DNA from: Fragilaria radians
Taxonomy: Eukaryota > Bacillariophyta > Fragilariophyceae > Fragilariales > Fragilariaceae
Assembly (NCBI GenBank): GCA_900642245.1
Contig: CAAAJI010000152.1
Coordinates: forward strand, 106,345-119,429
Direction of reading: 5' to 3'
Length of the DNA: 13,085 nucleotides
The position numbers and the translations under genes are program-made. Positions 1 to 7,878 of this stretch are shown in pieces (within the stretch, counting starts at the first letter, position 1; each line of letters opens with the position of its first letter). The notes beneath the pieces are model-generated. The model was not told where the DNA came from. It was given only the letters and a program-made list of their open reading frames with translations, and searched no databases.

Positions 1-459
1 CGAGTAAAGTCTACAATAGCGTAGCGGTGAAGATACAGAAAAATAGCAAGTCTGGAACAATTTTGCACAACCCAGTCCAGGCTTAAATAGCTATACCGTA
101 AAAGCATCACTGCGGGAAAAGCAAAATACTCCTAAAAACTTTCATTAGAAAATTAAATCCTTAACTTAATCTTTACATAGATCATATTATAGCTGTCTCA
201 CATTGGATTCGGTGCTGGATTGTAAAATGAAACTTTCCATTCATAAACAATACTTAATCTTCACTAAGTTGAACTAGTGAATCATATATCATAGTTAAAC
301 CTTGACAACCTATTGTGTTAGGGATTAACTTCTTGACCCTTAAGACAGGGTAGTTCAACTTCTTTTCTTTGATTAAAAATCGAAGATCAGCAAAAATGCT
401 AGTCAATTAGCTTACTCACTCGTTGATGACAATCCGAATCTCTAGTTCCCTTCAGTGTG
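1..459. other. Intergenic, no recognisable feature
   Basis: AT-rich sequence with frequent stops in all frames. I see no coding similarity, RNA gene or clear repeat. Homology to the second segment copy begins near its right edge, at the shared string gctgggaa. Confidence 0.5.
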
Positions 460-479
460 GTATGCTGGGAAGTCAATTT

Positions 480-612
480 ATCCTCCAGATAAATCCTTTG
501 GGAAATACTTTTGCGCTTGTCCTCATGTCAATGTGTCATCTAAATGTTCCTTGAAGTACTTAACGTATTGCTCTCGTTGCTTTGGGTGATTCTCTGCATT
601 GACATCAAAGCA
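480..612 (-). pseudogene. Broken minus-strand coding remnant, unidentified (copy A)
   Basis: Reading down from about 612, the minus strand encodes a stretch containing ENHPKQREQYVKYFKEHLDD, then a TGA. After a frameshift it continues as MRTSAKVFPKGFIWR. The same protein string, RYVKHFEKQLGDAL then MRIRAKVFPEGFIWW, is uninterrupted in copy B at 7418-7645. Conservation at protein level, with a small indel breaking copy A, suggests an old gene or transposon fragment rather than chance. I do not recognise the family. It lies head to head with the ATPase-nuclease gene, so its decayed sequence overlaps that gene's likely promoter region. Confidence 0.4.
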
Positions 613-614
613 GA

Positions 615-953
615 TTTCTTAAATATTGCATTCACCCCTAATGCTAATACAGTATTTGAACGAATTTTTTGGAGATTTTGAAGTGAAGAGGATCATAATT
701 CCATAAGTTCAAAGGAACGATTATGAATAAATTTTTTCTTTTTCAACTGTTTTGGGTTATTCTATGAATCAAGTCATCAATGCATCCAACCCCCAAGATT
801 TCAGAAATTTCTTAAATATTATCCCTAATGCTCATACAGTAAGTACGTGAACGATTTTTTTTGAGATTTTGAAGTGAAGAGGATCATCAGAGGAACGATT
901 ATGAGTAGTGACAGAGAAGGTGTGTTCAATTTTTTCTTTCTCAACTCAGAATG
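615..953 (+). repeat. Tandem duplication of the 5' flank (copy A only)
   Basis: Two imperfect units lie in direct orientation, at about 615-748 and 808-953. Both contain atttcttaaatatt, ccctaatgct, gagattttgaagtgaagagg and aggaacgattatga, followed by a T-rich tract and tcaact. Copy B has one unit at the equivalent place (about 7665-7881). The left unit therefore looks like a decayed duplicate of the promoter and leader, ending in a dead start region. Confidence 0.7.
855..905 (+). promoter_or_regulatory. Conserved block upstream of the ATPase-nuclease gene, candidate core promoter/leader
   Basis: The string gagattttgaagtgaag occurs here at 863-879, in the duplicated unit at 672-688, and upstream of the second gene at 7740-7756. 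It stands out from less conserved surroundings and lies 88 bases before the chosen start codon. I see no clear TATA box or initiator, so calling it a promoter is an inference from conservation and position. Confidence 0.3.
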
Positions 954-954
954 A
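901..954 (+). other. Short upstream ORF overlapping the main start codon
   Basis: ATG at 901 opens a 17-codon frame that ends in TGA at 952-954. It overlaps the main ATG at 951 in an ATGA arrangement. The homologous ATG in copy B (7828) is in frame with the main gene, because a T-rich tract differs by one base between the copies. In copy A it can therefore act only as an upstream ORF. Whether it is translated is unknown. Confidence 0.4.
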
Positions 955-2846
955 AACCATTAGTCAATATCGTATTTTTGTTTCTCCTTTTCCTATGCAA
1001 TGTCGAATCGTTTACTCATCATCTTAGAAAAAGATCTCTTCCTCCAAAATCATGGATTGCAGCATCAAAATTACATGCTAAAGAAGTGACAACAAGCAAT
1101 GGCGGCCAACAATGGGAGCAAGGGAGCAACAACAACAAAAAGCAAAAGAAAACTCCACGATCTTCCTTGAAACTTAAGTTCTTATCAAAAAGGGTAAAGA
1201 AAGGGAAACACCATGGCAAAAGAAAGCATATTTCTCTTGGAACTGATAACTTTGACAAGATTGTTTCAAAAAATGCAGCATTTGTCGACAAAACAATGTT
1301 TATCAAAGAATGGATGGAGAAAATGGATAAAGTTAGTGTTTTTCTACGTCCAAGGAGATTCGGGAAAAGCACAAATCTGTCCATGTTGAGATCTTACTTT
1401 TCGTTCGGAGCTGAATCGAAAGATTTCAGTGAATTTCTGATTGGCCAAGAGACAGAATTTATGGACGAGCATTGTGGCAAATATCCTGTTGTGATGATGA
1501 ATATGAAAGGAATAACTGGCAATAGTTGGGAACAAATGATTATTAGAATTTGGTCATGCTTGCAAACGACACTTAGAGATCATGAGGAGAACTTGAATGA
1601 ACTGGATGTAAAGTTCATTGGTGTTGATTGCTATGATGCTTCAGCTCAACCAAGTGAGACAATTGCCGTAGACTTTTTGGAGCGTTTGACAAGTCGTTTA
1701 TATAAAAAATTTAAGAAAAGAGTGATAGTACTGATTGATGAATATGATGCACCCCTAAATCATGCATTTCGAATGGGGTTTTATGACAGTGCATCTGAAT
1801 TCTTTGGGTCCTTCTACTCTAACGGTTTGAAAAGCAATGTTGCGTTGAAGAGAGCATGCTTAATGGGTATTGTTGAAATGGGAGGAACTGCAATAAGCTC
1901 TAGAGTGAATAACATGGTATTGTATTCATCTGAGTCAGAGCGATATTCACACTATTTTGGATTTACACATCAAGAAGTGTCAAACTTCTTAGATGGAGAT
2001 AAAAAGAGAATTCAAGAAGTCATGGAATGGTATAATGGATACTATATAGGATCTTCTCTAGTAATCAATCCTTGGTCATTTATGAGTTATGTCAGTAACG
2101 GAAAAGTGAAATCATATTGGGTACAAACAGCAAGCATTGATTCTATTTGTAAAACTATCAATCCATTATTGAGTATTGAGTTGATTAAAATTTTGGTTCA
2201 ATTGTATGAGGGAAAAGATTATGAAATTGGTGAATTATCAACAAGAGTAAAGTATGGAAGCCAATTTGACATTAAGTTGATTCTATGCTTCTTAGTTCAT
2301 GCAGGATATCTTACTTACTACAAGAAGAAAGTTTCCATGCCAAATCATGAAATCAAATCAGAATGGATAAATTGTTCATTTGGTGTAACAAATTCTGGAA
2401 TAATTGATTCATCATTTCAACAAAACATCATGAATGCTTTCAAAGCAGAATCATTGGATTTGGAATTGCTGCAAAGTTTGATGATTGAAAAATTACTGTT
2501 TTGCTCTTTTTTTGATGCAACAAATGTGAATTTGTATCATATGTTTTTCTATGGTATATTTGCTGCAGTTTGTGATCCAAATGCAACATCAAATAGAGAA
2601 GCTGGACGTGGTGGATATGACATTGCAATTGCATTTGGAGAAATTAAGAGACTAATAGTATTTGAATTTAAGCACTCCAAGGCTATTGATGATTTGGAAA
2701 AAGATGCAAAAGTTGGTTTGAATCAAATCCTTGAAAAGAAATATTTTAGAAATGAGCAATATGATCATTGGCAGTGTGTTGCAATTGGAGTGTCATTTTT
2801 CAGTAAGGAGATATCTCAATTTGAATGTGAAACATTTGAAATTTGA
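951..2846 (+). CDS. AAA-ATPase-like / PD-(D/E)XK nuclease-like protein with N-terminal targeting extension (copy A)
   Basis: Intact 631-residue protein. Residues 1-20 are a positively charged start plus a hydrophobic core, fitting a signal peptide with possible cleavage VES|F at 20/21. Residues 22-95 are basic and low in complexity (Asn/Lys/Gln/Ser). From about residue 96 it follows the AAA-ATPase-like family (PF09820 type): DNFDKIV...VDKTMFIKEW at 99-121, Walker A RPRRFGKST at 133-141 with Lys139, Walker B VIVLIDEYD at 258-266 with Asp263 and Glu264, then SHYFGFT at 333-339. The C-terminal part fits the partner nuclease-like domain (PF08011/DUF1703 type): SNREAGRGGYDIAIAF, with Asp557, Glu572, Lys574 and Gln592 as the likely active-site set. 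The roughly 535-residue core matches prokaryotic relatives, so the first 95 residues are an added extension. The family is often linked to mobile DNA or defence, but its substrate is unknown. The start at 951 is the methionine shared by both copies and directly precedes the hydrophobic stretch. No introns are evident. Confidence 0.9.
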   Translation: MKPLVNIVFLFLLFLCNVESFTHHLRKRSLPPKSWIAASKLHAKEVTTSNGGQQWEQGSNNNKKQKKTPRSSLKLKFLSKRVKKGKHHGKRKHISLGTDNFDKIVSKNAAFVDKTMFIKEWMEKMDKVSVFLRPRRFGKSTNLSMLRSYFSFGAESKDFSEFLIGQETEFMDEHCGKYPVVMMNMKGITGNSWEQMIIRIWSCLQTTLRDHEENLNELDVKFIGVDCYDASAQPSETIAVDFLERLTSRLYKKFKKRVIVLIDEYDAPLNHAFRMGFYDSASEFFGSFYSNGLKSNVALKRACLMGIVEMGGTAISSRVNNMVLYSSESERYSHYFGFTHQEVSNFLDGDKKRIQEVMEWYNGYYIGSSLVINPWSFMSYVSNGKVKSYWVQTASIDSICKTINPLLSIELIKILVQLYEGKDYEIGELSTRVKYGSQFDIKLILCFLVHAGYLTYYKKKVSMPNHEIKSEWINCSFGVTNSGIIDSSFQQNIMNAFKAESLDLELLQSLMIEKLLFCSFFDATNVNLYHMFFYGIFAAVCDPNATSNREAGRGGYDIAIAFGEIKRLIVFEFKHSKAIDDLEKDAKVGLNQILEKKYFRNEQYDHWQCVAIGVSFFSKEISQFECETFEI

Positions 2847-2870
2847 TATTCATCTAGTAAATTCATGATC

Positions 2871-2888
2871 TAACACAATTAGGTGTTA
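2871..2888 (+). other. Small hairpin in the 3' untranslated region
   Basis: TAACAC, loop AATTAG, GTGTTA: a perfect 6-bp stem starting 24 bases after the stop codon. It is identical at 9802-9819 in the second copy. About 60 bases after the two stop codons are almost identical, so conservation here may only reflect recent shared history. A role in RNA 3' end formation is possible but unsupported. Confidence 0.3.
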
Positions 2889-2894
2889 CAGTTA

Positions 2895-3060
2895 TATTGT
2901 TCACGAGAAAAATTGGTGTTGGTAGTAATGACTTCATTGAATTGCTTGTGTCACAACATTTGCAAACAATCTTTGAGATGATGTCACATAGAATAATGAA
3001 TGGTAGGCTTAGCTAGTTGTGTTATTTGTTGCAATGTATTCTTTATTATGTTATGTGGCC
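2895..3060 (-). pseudogene. Retroelement integrase N-terminal remnant (copy A flank)
   Basis: The minus strand reads NTLQQITQLAKPTIHYSM, a stop, HHLKDCLQML, then KQFNEVITTNTNFSREQYNCNT next to the ATPase-nuclease 3' end. The same string appears three more times at 9830-9960, 9995-10150 and 10760-10915. Its layout, a T-T-Q motif, a basic HH-rich linker, then a Thr-Asp/Asn-Thr-Tyr/Asn-Phe/Leu-Ser block, resembles the start of the integrase region in polyproteins of diatom retroelements. Here it is broken by stops and ends before any catalytic core. The family call is from memory of motif order. Confidence 0.45.
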
Positions 3061-3164
3061 TAAATGTAGAATAAGGTGACAACCTATCATATTCAATCTT
3101 GTTAGGTATTGCTGTGATATATTACTGATCCGTGTTTCTAAGGTCACCATGGATTACTGAGCCT

Positions 3165-3650
3165 TCATGACAACCTTAGGACAGAATGTAAACTTAACAG
3201 GCTTTCCTACCATTCCATGTTTGTGTATTACAGAGAGATCAACGGGTGATACTTCAGATTATTTGCATTGCAGTATGGAGCATCAACTACTTGTTTATAA
3301 AATGTATCCGCAAATTGATCAATACATGAAGATGGCTTCCACGGAGTATCCCCATTCACTAAACAGTTTTGCTTAAGTGATGTATATGCCTCCTTGGTTG
3401 GCAATCGGCGATTGAAATCAATCATACATCCCGCTAGGTCTAGTGGAACAATCCCATCATCAAAACTGGTACTAGAAGTTATCCTGATTTGCTGGGGTTC
3501 CTATGTTTATTCAAAATTCTGTGAGTTGAAAGTCTGATAGTGATGAAGGATTTGATGTCTCCTGAAAGATACCTTCAATGATAATGACCAGAATAGATTG
3601 TGTGTCCTGCAGGTCTACAACAGTAATAGCACTAACAATTGGAAGATTCT
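3165..3650 (-). pseudogene. Retroelement polyprotein remnant, pre-integrase region (copy A)
   Basis: Minus-strand reading frames join across frameshifts. In order they are VSAITVVDLQDTQSILVIII and ETSNPSSLSDFQLTEF (about 3630-3510), then TSFDDGIVPLDLAGCMIDFN and RRLPTKEAYTSLKQ (about 3475-3370), then GDTPWKPSSCIDQFADTFYK (about 3350-3290) and VVDAPYCNANNLK. A missing A in the CTGAAGTAT string shifts the frame relative to copy B. The order 'IPL-D-L-G ... PT-E ... L-GD-PW-PSS' resembles the segment between protease and integrase in diatom retroelement polyproteins. I cannot verify the family. Plus-strand ORFs across this stretch are shadows. Confidence 0.45.
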
Positions 3651-3660
3651 TCTAGATAGA

Positions 3661-4093
3661 ATTTCTCATTCTTTTTCAAAGGCACATGTGTCTTTTTCAA
3701 CTTCTTAAAAACTAATGTTATGTACAGTTCTGGAAGAAATTAGAAGACTTATAAATGTATATGCAATGTATAGTTGATATGGATACTTGTATACACATTG
3801 TGTTCATAATTCCGCGCATCATCGTCAGCATCTTGTTCTTTACTTGGATTCCAACTAATCATTGCATCTTCAAGAAATTCATCCGTAAATCCATAAATCC
3901 ATAAATCCATAAATCCATAACATTCCTTGGTGATTGGTCATGGAATTCATCCTCCCCTTTCATCAAACAGCTAAATAAATAGTACATTTACCAAAAATTG
4001 ATGTTCCCAGTAAAGGAATTGATTTCTAAGCGTCGCGTCAAAATCGTTTGGAGAAATTGAAATATATATAGTATACCACAATATGCTTCGATA
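3661..4093. other. Intergenic, no gene recognised
   Basis: AT-rich sequence without a convincing frame on either strand, apart from a short tandem repeat at 3887-3918. The string atcttgttctttacttggatt near 3830-3850 recurs near 4840-4860, a minor dispersed repeat. Confidence 0.4.
3887..3918 (+). repeat. Tandem repeat, 8-bp unit AAATCCAT x4
   Basis: Four perfect copies of AAATCCAT in a row, followed by AA. A degenerate copy (catccgt) lies just before. It is a simple sequence repeat in intergenic DNA and is likely to vary in length between strains. Confidence 0.9.
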
Positions 4094-4413
4094 ATGTCAA
4101 GGAAAGCGGACCAAGGACTTAGGAGGTCAGCAAGGATAAATGAGAAACAACCTGGGGTCATGTTAGAAATTCAGAATGCCGTCAACCAAAAAGATCTATC
4201 TCTTCTAAAGACTCAAGAATGCCCAAAATTGTCAGGTCAGTGTCATCGGCTGAGAACCAAAAGTTAGATATACTTCACAGTCCTAAGTATGACAACCCTA
4301 CGGTCATCAATAGTCATGAGGATAGCCATAGTATCAAATGTAAATTGTCATCTAAAGTATCATTTTCGGATCTCCAAATATATCATCCGGTAATGAGAAT
4401 CTTTTTGAAGTAA
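4094..4413 (+). other. Doubtful small ORF, possible retroelement fragment
   Basis: ATG at 4094 opens about 50 codons including GLRRSARINEKQPGVMLEIQ. A second open frame, 4219-4413, overlaps it and contains PKIVRSVSSAENQKLDILHS. The LRRSARI string is like the basic R-R-S-x-R motif seen in some retroelement polyproteins, but that motif is short and common. The two frames could be one frameshifted coding piece or chance. Confidence 0.2.
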
Positions 4414-5189
4414 TGGGCTTACTCCAGGCCAGCTTGTGTTTGGGAGAGTGATGTGATTTTTAACATGCAACACACAGTCAATCGGGAATATATTAAAAAT
4501 AAAAAACAATGGATAATAGGTCTCAATGATAAAAGAGATTATTCCAAGTGTTAACAATATGTTGACAGTTTAGGGGACAAGGTACTATCAAGTAGAGGGA
4601 CAGAGAACAATATATGAATCCCCATACATAGGCCAATTGGATATTATGCAAATTAATGATAATAGGACAGTATACCTTAAAATAAAAATGCCGTAAAAGA
4701 CACTTACAATATAAGGAGAATAATACCACACAATATATGTGTCCTGAACCTGATCATGCAGAAGAATACAATATGCGGAGTGCAAAGAATAAAAGGAAAC
4801 ATATTTGTGAGGTTTGAACCCACTAACATATTAGTCAGAATCTTGTTCTTTACTTGGATTTGAACCCACTAATTTAAAGCAGTTTAACGTAAGAACTACG
4901 TAAGGAAAATGAATTATGCTTACTAATCAGTTGGATTCGACAATGAGGTAGAACATCAATAAGGTTAGTTAATTGCACTATCAGAGAGGATAAAACGGTC
5001 TACCAGAAATAGAGCGAATATACAACTGCCAAAGTGCACCCAAGATTCATTAGAAATTTCAGTGAACAAGATTGATTCCTTGAGGAATTGAATCACTTAA
5101 CTTCTACAAATAGAAAGTATTATAAGCATATGAATTGCACTTCTACAATCCATACCAATAGGATACGTGTCTACGGGCCATATTCGTGG
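4414..5189. other. Intergenic, no gene recognised
   Basis: AT-rich with many stops. It lies upstream of the gypsy integrase piece, where reverse transcriptase and RNase H would be expected, but I find no motif of either. A direct repeat tttgaacccactaa occurs at 4813-4826 and 4859-4872. Confidence 0.35.
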
Positions 5190-5981
5190 CATGGTGCAAA
5201 GGAACGAAAGGAATATTGACTCTCGCCTCCCAAGATAGTGGAATCTGACCCCTGGGTCACGGTTTGTGTAGATGTGGTGGGTCCTTTTACAATAATGACT
5301 ACACTGAAGGCACACTCTTTGCTTACTCACAATGCTTGATCCAGCTATTGGATGGTTTGAGATTGTCCAAGCCAATTCTAAAACGGCTACTTCCATCCAG
5401 GATTTGTTTCATAATACATAGTTGGCGCGATATGCAAGTCCTCAATTTATTGTCTTTGACAATGGGGGCAAATTCAAACACATTTATGAGATCTATGGCA
5501 TTAAAGCCAAACCAGCTAAAAGTCATTATCCTGAAGTAAGTGCAATCATTGAGTGAGTTCACAAGGTGGTCAATAAGCATGCTCACATCATATGATTTTG
5601 AGAAGGGAAACTTAGAAGAAGAAAATCCTTTTGAGTACTTGCTTCAATCTACTGCCTTGGCTAGAATGAGTACCTATCATACAACACTACATGCAACACC
5701 CTGTCAGTTTTTGTTTGGCAGAGATACAATTTACAACATTGCATTTAAGGCAAATTTGGATGGAATACAAAAAGGAAGCAGGACATACTCAATAGTTTTG
5801 TCAAAGAAAAAGAAAACAAGAGTCGAATTTCTTAAGAGTAGCCGGCAGGAGACCAAGTGATACTAGACAAACCAAGAATCCTTTGGAAACTCTTCATGCT
5901 TCGTATGGGACCTCCGTCCAAATTCAAAACGGAATTGTATCAACAGAAGCTAATATCGGTAGGATCTCTGCTTCTCAATAA
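5190..5981 (+). mobile_element. Ty3/gypsy-like retrotransposon remnant: integrase and pol C-terminus, broken
   Basis: Four plus-strand pieces follow the order of a gypsy integrase. ESDPWVTVCVDVVGPFTI at 5241-5294 holds the first catalytic Asp. After a frameshift, PAIGWFEIVQANSKTATSIQ starts at 5341, with FDNGGKFK near 5455-5478 (second Asp) and the catalytic Glu at 5551-5553, directly followed by TGA where Arg is usual. STYHTTLHATPCQFLFGRD at 5669-5725 is the post-core motif. VQIQNGIVSTEANIGRISAS at 5916-5975 matches the pol C-terminus and ends at TAA 5979-5981. The D-D-E set is visible, but stops at 5419 and 5554 and several frameshifts make it non-functional. No reverse transcriptase, RNase H, protease or gag lies upstream in the window. 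Confidence 0.8.
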
Positions 5982-6559
5982 AATTCTTCAGGTTTTGTAT
6001 TAACTTGAAATAAATGACATACCTTTGAGTTAAATTTGATATGATCATACCTAACAGTGTAGTTTGTAAGCAATACAGTTTAGAAATACTAAGAGATGTG
6101 TGAGTGTATCAATATTGGAGACGTCCAAGTTATCGCTAATACTTAGTAATTAATACCAGAATCAAGACTTGCATATTTGCTCATCTAAATCTAGAGCAAG
6201 CTACATAGCTAATTGGTCTTTCTATACCCTCCACAAATCTAATTACAAACACAGTCTCTTAGGACTTCAGTGATGCTTATAAATGAATCGATCACAAAGT
6301 ATATCTTCACAACTGTCACATCTACTTAGTAGAAATAATTGTTCCAGATTCCCAAGTAACAAGGAAGAATCTATCAAGATTCACAATTCATGAATCTAAC
6401 TCGTGAATCTAAGCTTACATCACTGTGAAGCATATCACATGAGCTAAGTGATTACGTGGCCAATGGACCGTGTCAACAACAAGTCACAAGAGATTTAAAG
6501 CACAAGTAGCTATATTAAATCATAATTTACAGTTTGTACAAGCTCTTTGAGAAGCTTAG
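5982..6559. other. Non-coding stretch after the gypsy pol end, possible LTR remnant
   Basis: No frame of interest on either strand. Because it follows the pol C-terminus directly, a 3' LTR would be expected here; tgtgagtgtatcaat near 6098 begins with TG as LTRs do. There is no matching second LTR in the window and no clear polypurine tract, so this stays a guess. Confidence 0.2.
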
Positions 6560-7302
6560 ACCAAGAACCTGCTTGGCGTTATCTGTTGTATTAGCATTGG
6601 TTGTCTGTTTTGTGCATCTTTTTGTCTTGAAGCCTTTTCCTAAGTTTTCGGACAATGATTTAAATAAAGCACGGAATATAAGGAAGTGTCATTTAATGCA
6701 GTAACATTTCAAATACTGTTTTCATCATAGCAATATTATGCGCATTTATTACAAAACATCCTTTCTTGACATCATCTTTTTCCACTTCCTTAGTCCAGGA
6801 AAAGATAGCCTAGTGAATGTATCTTAAAAGTCTTATATCTACTATCCACTTGAACAGGCTACCTCAATAAGTTCAATGAAAAACCGTAGTAAAGCCGCTT
6901 TCAAGCCTTTTAATCCCAAATATTGAGTAATGCATCATATAATGCGCGCGCATCCATTTTATTCTGGGATGCAGATGGTCTTTCCTCTACAAAGTCAACA
7001 CATCAGCCTACTCCAAATAAACAGGTTGAATATCTGATTCACATAATAGCCTGCACTACTTCTCTTGGATCAATTACTTGGTGTAACTCTTCATTTGCAG
7101 CTGAGTTAGCCATTGCCCTCTCCTCAATCATATTCATAAAAGTGCTGGGCTGGTCTAGCATTTGATGCTCTTCTACCTCTACAGGATATTCATTGCTCTT
7201 GCTCTCATATATCCATTTTGCGTCATATTTATATCCTTCAATATCTGGCTGTGGTAAGAATGCATACTTTAGTTCCTTAAGATAGAAATCATGGTGTGTT
7301 CA
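6560..7302 (-). pseudogene. Broken minus-strand coding region, unidentified
   Basis: An open frame of 86 codons runs on the minus strand from 7299 to a TGA at 7041-7039. It includes FYLKELKYAFLPQPDIEGYK and MLDQPSTFMNMIEERAMANS, with protein-like composition but no start codon at its upstream end. After two in-frame stops the same frame gives VDFVEERPSASQNKMDARAL and YDALLNIWD, ending at 6912-6910. Further down, TKEVEKDDVKKGCFVINAHN (about 6810-6750) and NVTALNDTSLYSVLYLNHCP are also open. The DARALYDALL string is faintly like retroelement gag proteins, but I cannot assign a family. Two in-frame stops and at least one frame change make it broken. The plus-strand frame 6923-7165 is its shadow. 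Confidence 0.35.
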
Positions 7303-7417
7303 TTTGACAAATCATATAAAACAAATACCCTAGACTGTGCTTCAAAACCTTTGGACTGAGCTCATTGCTAGGAACACTTGCAATTGATCTTTGTTGCAGA
7401 GACAGCACTTCTTTGCT

Positions 7418-7645
7418 TCAATTACAAATCAAATGCCAGCAAAAACTGCTGTTCAATTGGTTTGTCCATTTGATAATAATCAGATCTGTTGATGCCTTCA
7501 ATCCAAAGGCAGCGAATGCTGGGAACTTTACAACCGGCCACCAGATAAATCCTTCCGGAAATACTTTTGCTCTTATCCTCATATCAAATATCAATGCATC
7601 ACCTAATTGTTTCTCGAAGTGCTTAACGTATCGTTCTGTCTTCAC
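7418..7645 (-). pseudogene. Minus-strand coding remnant, unidentified (copy B, uninterrupted)
   Basis: A 75-codon frame, bounded upstream by a stop and with only a GTG at its start, encodes RYVKHFEKQLGDALIFDMRI, then AKVFPEGFIWWPVVKFPAFA and AFGLKASTDLIIIKWTNQLN. Its first half is conserved in frameshifted form at 480-612 in copy A, which argues that the minus strand was once coding. I do not recognise the product. It points away from the ATPase-nuclease gene and towards the broken minus-strand region at 6560-7302, to which it may belong. Confidence 0.4.
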
Positions 7646-7734
7646 CCCTAATAGCAGATTTCAGAAATTTCTTAAATATTACATCCCTAACGCTAATACG
7701 GTATGTGAACGAGATCTTCTTTATTTTGCGAACG

Positions 7735-7830
7735 TTTTTGAGATTTTGAAGTGAAGAACTACTCATGGTAGCTGGAAAAATGACAACAGGATCATAATTC
7801 AACAAGATACAAGTTCAGAGGACCGATATG
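7735..7830 (+). promoter_or_regulatory. Conserved block upstream of the second ATPase-nuclease gene
   Basis: gagattttgaagtgaag at 7740-7756 matches the block upstream of the first gene. It is followed by about 45 bases not present in copy A, then a shared stretch ending in the ATG at 7828. Spacing to the chosen start codon is 139 bases, against 88 in copy A. No TATA box is seen. Confidence 0.3.
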
Positions 7831-7878
7831 AATAGTGACAGAGAAGATGTGATCAATTTTCTTCTTTCTCAACTCAGA

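Larger units (their letters stand above)
460..3660 (+). repeat. Segmental duplication, copy A (about 3.2 kb)
   Basis: This stretch aligns from end to end with 7515-10705 in the same orientation. The homology covers the 5' flank, the whole ATPase-nuclease gene, the 3' untranslated region and about 750 bases of 3' flank. The left limit is near gctgggaa (464 versus 7517) and the right limit near the ggaagatt string (about 3643 versus 10683). Compared with copy B, copy A has an extra tandem unit of about 190 bp in the 5' flank and lacks a tandem unit in the 3' flank. The limits are by eye and could move by tens of bases. Confidence 0.85.

Noticed and set aside
1019..1535. Minus-strand ORFs inside the first ATPase-nuclease gene (and similar ones inside the second at 7947-8546)
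   Set aside because: They are shadows of the strongly supported plus-strand genes and show no recognisable domain.
312..2879. 10-bp inverted match ATTGTGTTAG (312-321) and CTAACACAAT (2870-2879) flanking copy A, as a possible terminal inverted repeat
   Set aside because: A match this short is expected by chance over kilobases, and copy B has no counterpart on its 5' side.
3167..3376. Plus-strand 69-codon ORF (and the equivalent at 10149-10346 and 10270-10458)
   Set aside because: These run opposite the conserved minus-strand polyprotein remnant. The minus-strand reading is the one conserved between copies with matching motifs.
3510..3560. Possible intron acceptor (aacatag before GAACCC on the minus strand) joining the broken polyprotein frames
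   Set aside because: Frame breaks fall at different places in the two copies and include simple one-base indels, so decay explains them better than splicing.
3887..3918. Short regular repeats as a possible CRISPR array
   Set aside because: The 8-bp units are adjacent with no spacers; this is a simple tandem repeat in eukaryotic DNA.
4805..4880. Sequences resembling a tRNA T-arm on the minus strand (gtgggttcaaacctcac and gtgggttcaaatccaag)
   Set aside because: Only the first has a pairing T-stem. The candidate anticodon arm directly upstream has a 6-base loop and leaves no variable region, and I found no D-arm or acceptor stem. Not a tRNA gene.
7365..7754. Plus-strand 129-codon ORF upstream of the second gene
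   Set aside because: It overlaps the minus-strand remnant that is conserved in copy A; the plus frame is not maintained in copy A.
7828..7878. Upstream ATG as the true start of the second gene (649 residues)
   Set aside because: The equivalent ATG in copy A is out of frame, and starting at 7879 puts the hydrophobic signal-like stretch at the N-terminus. Kept as an alternative only.
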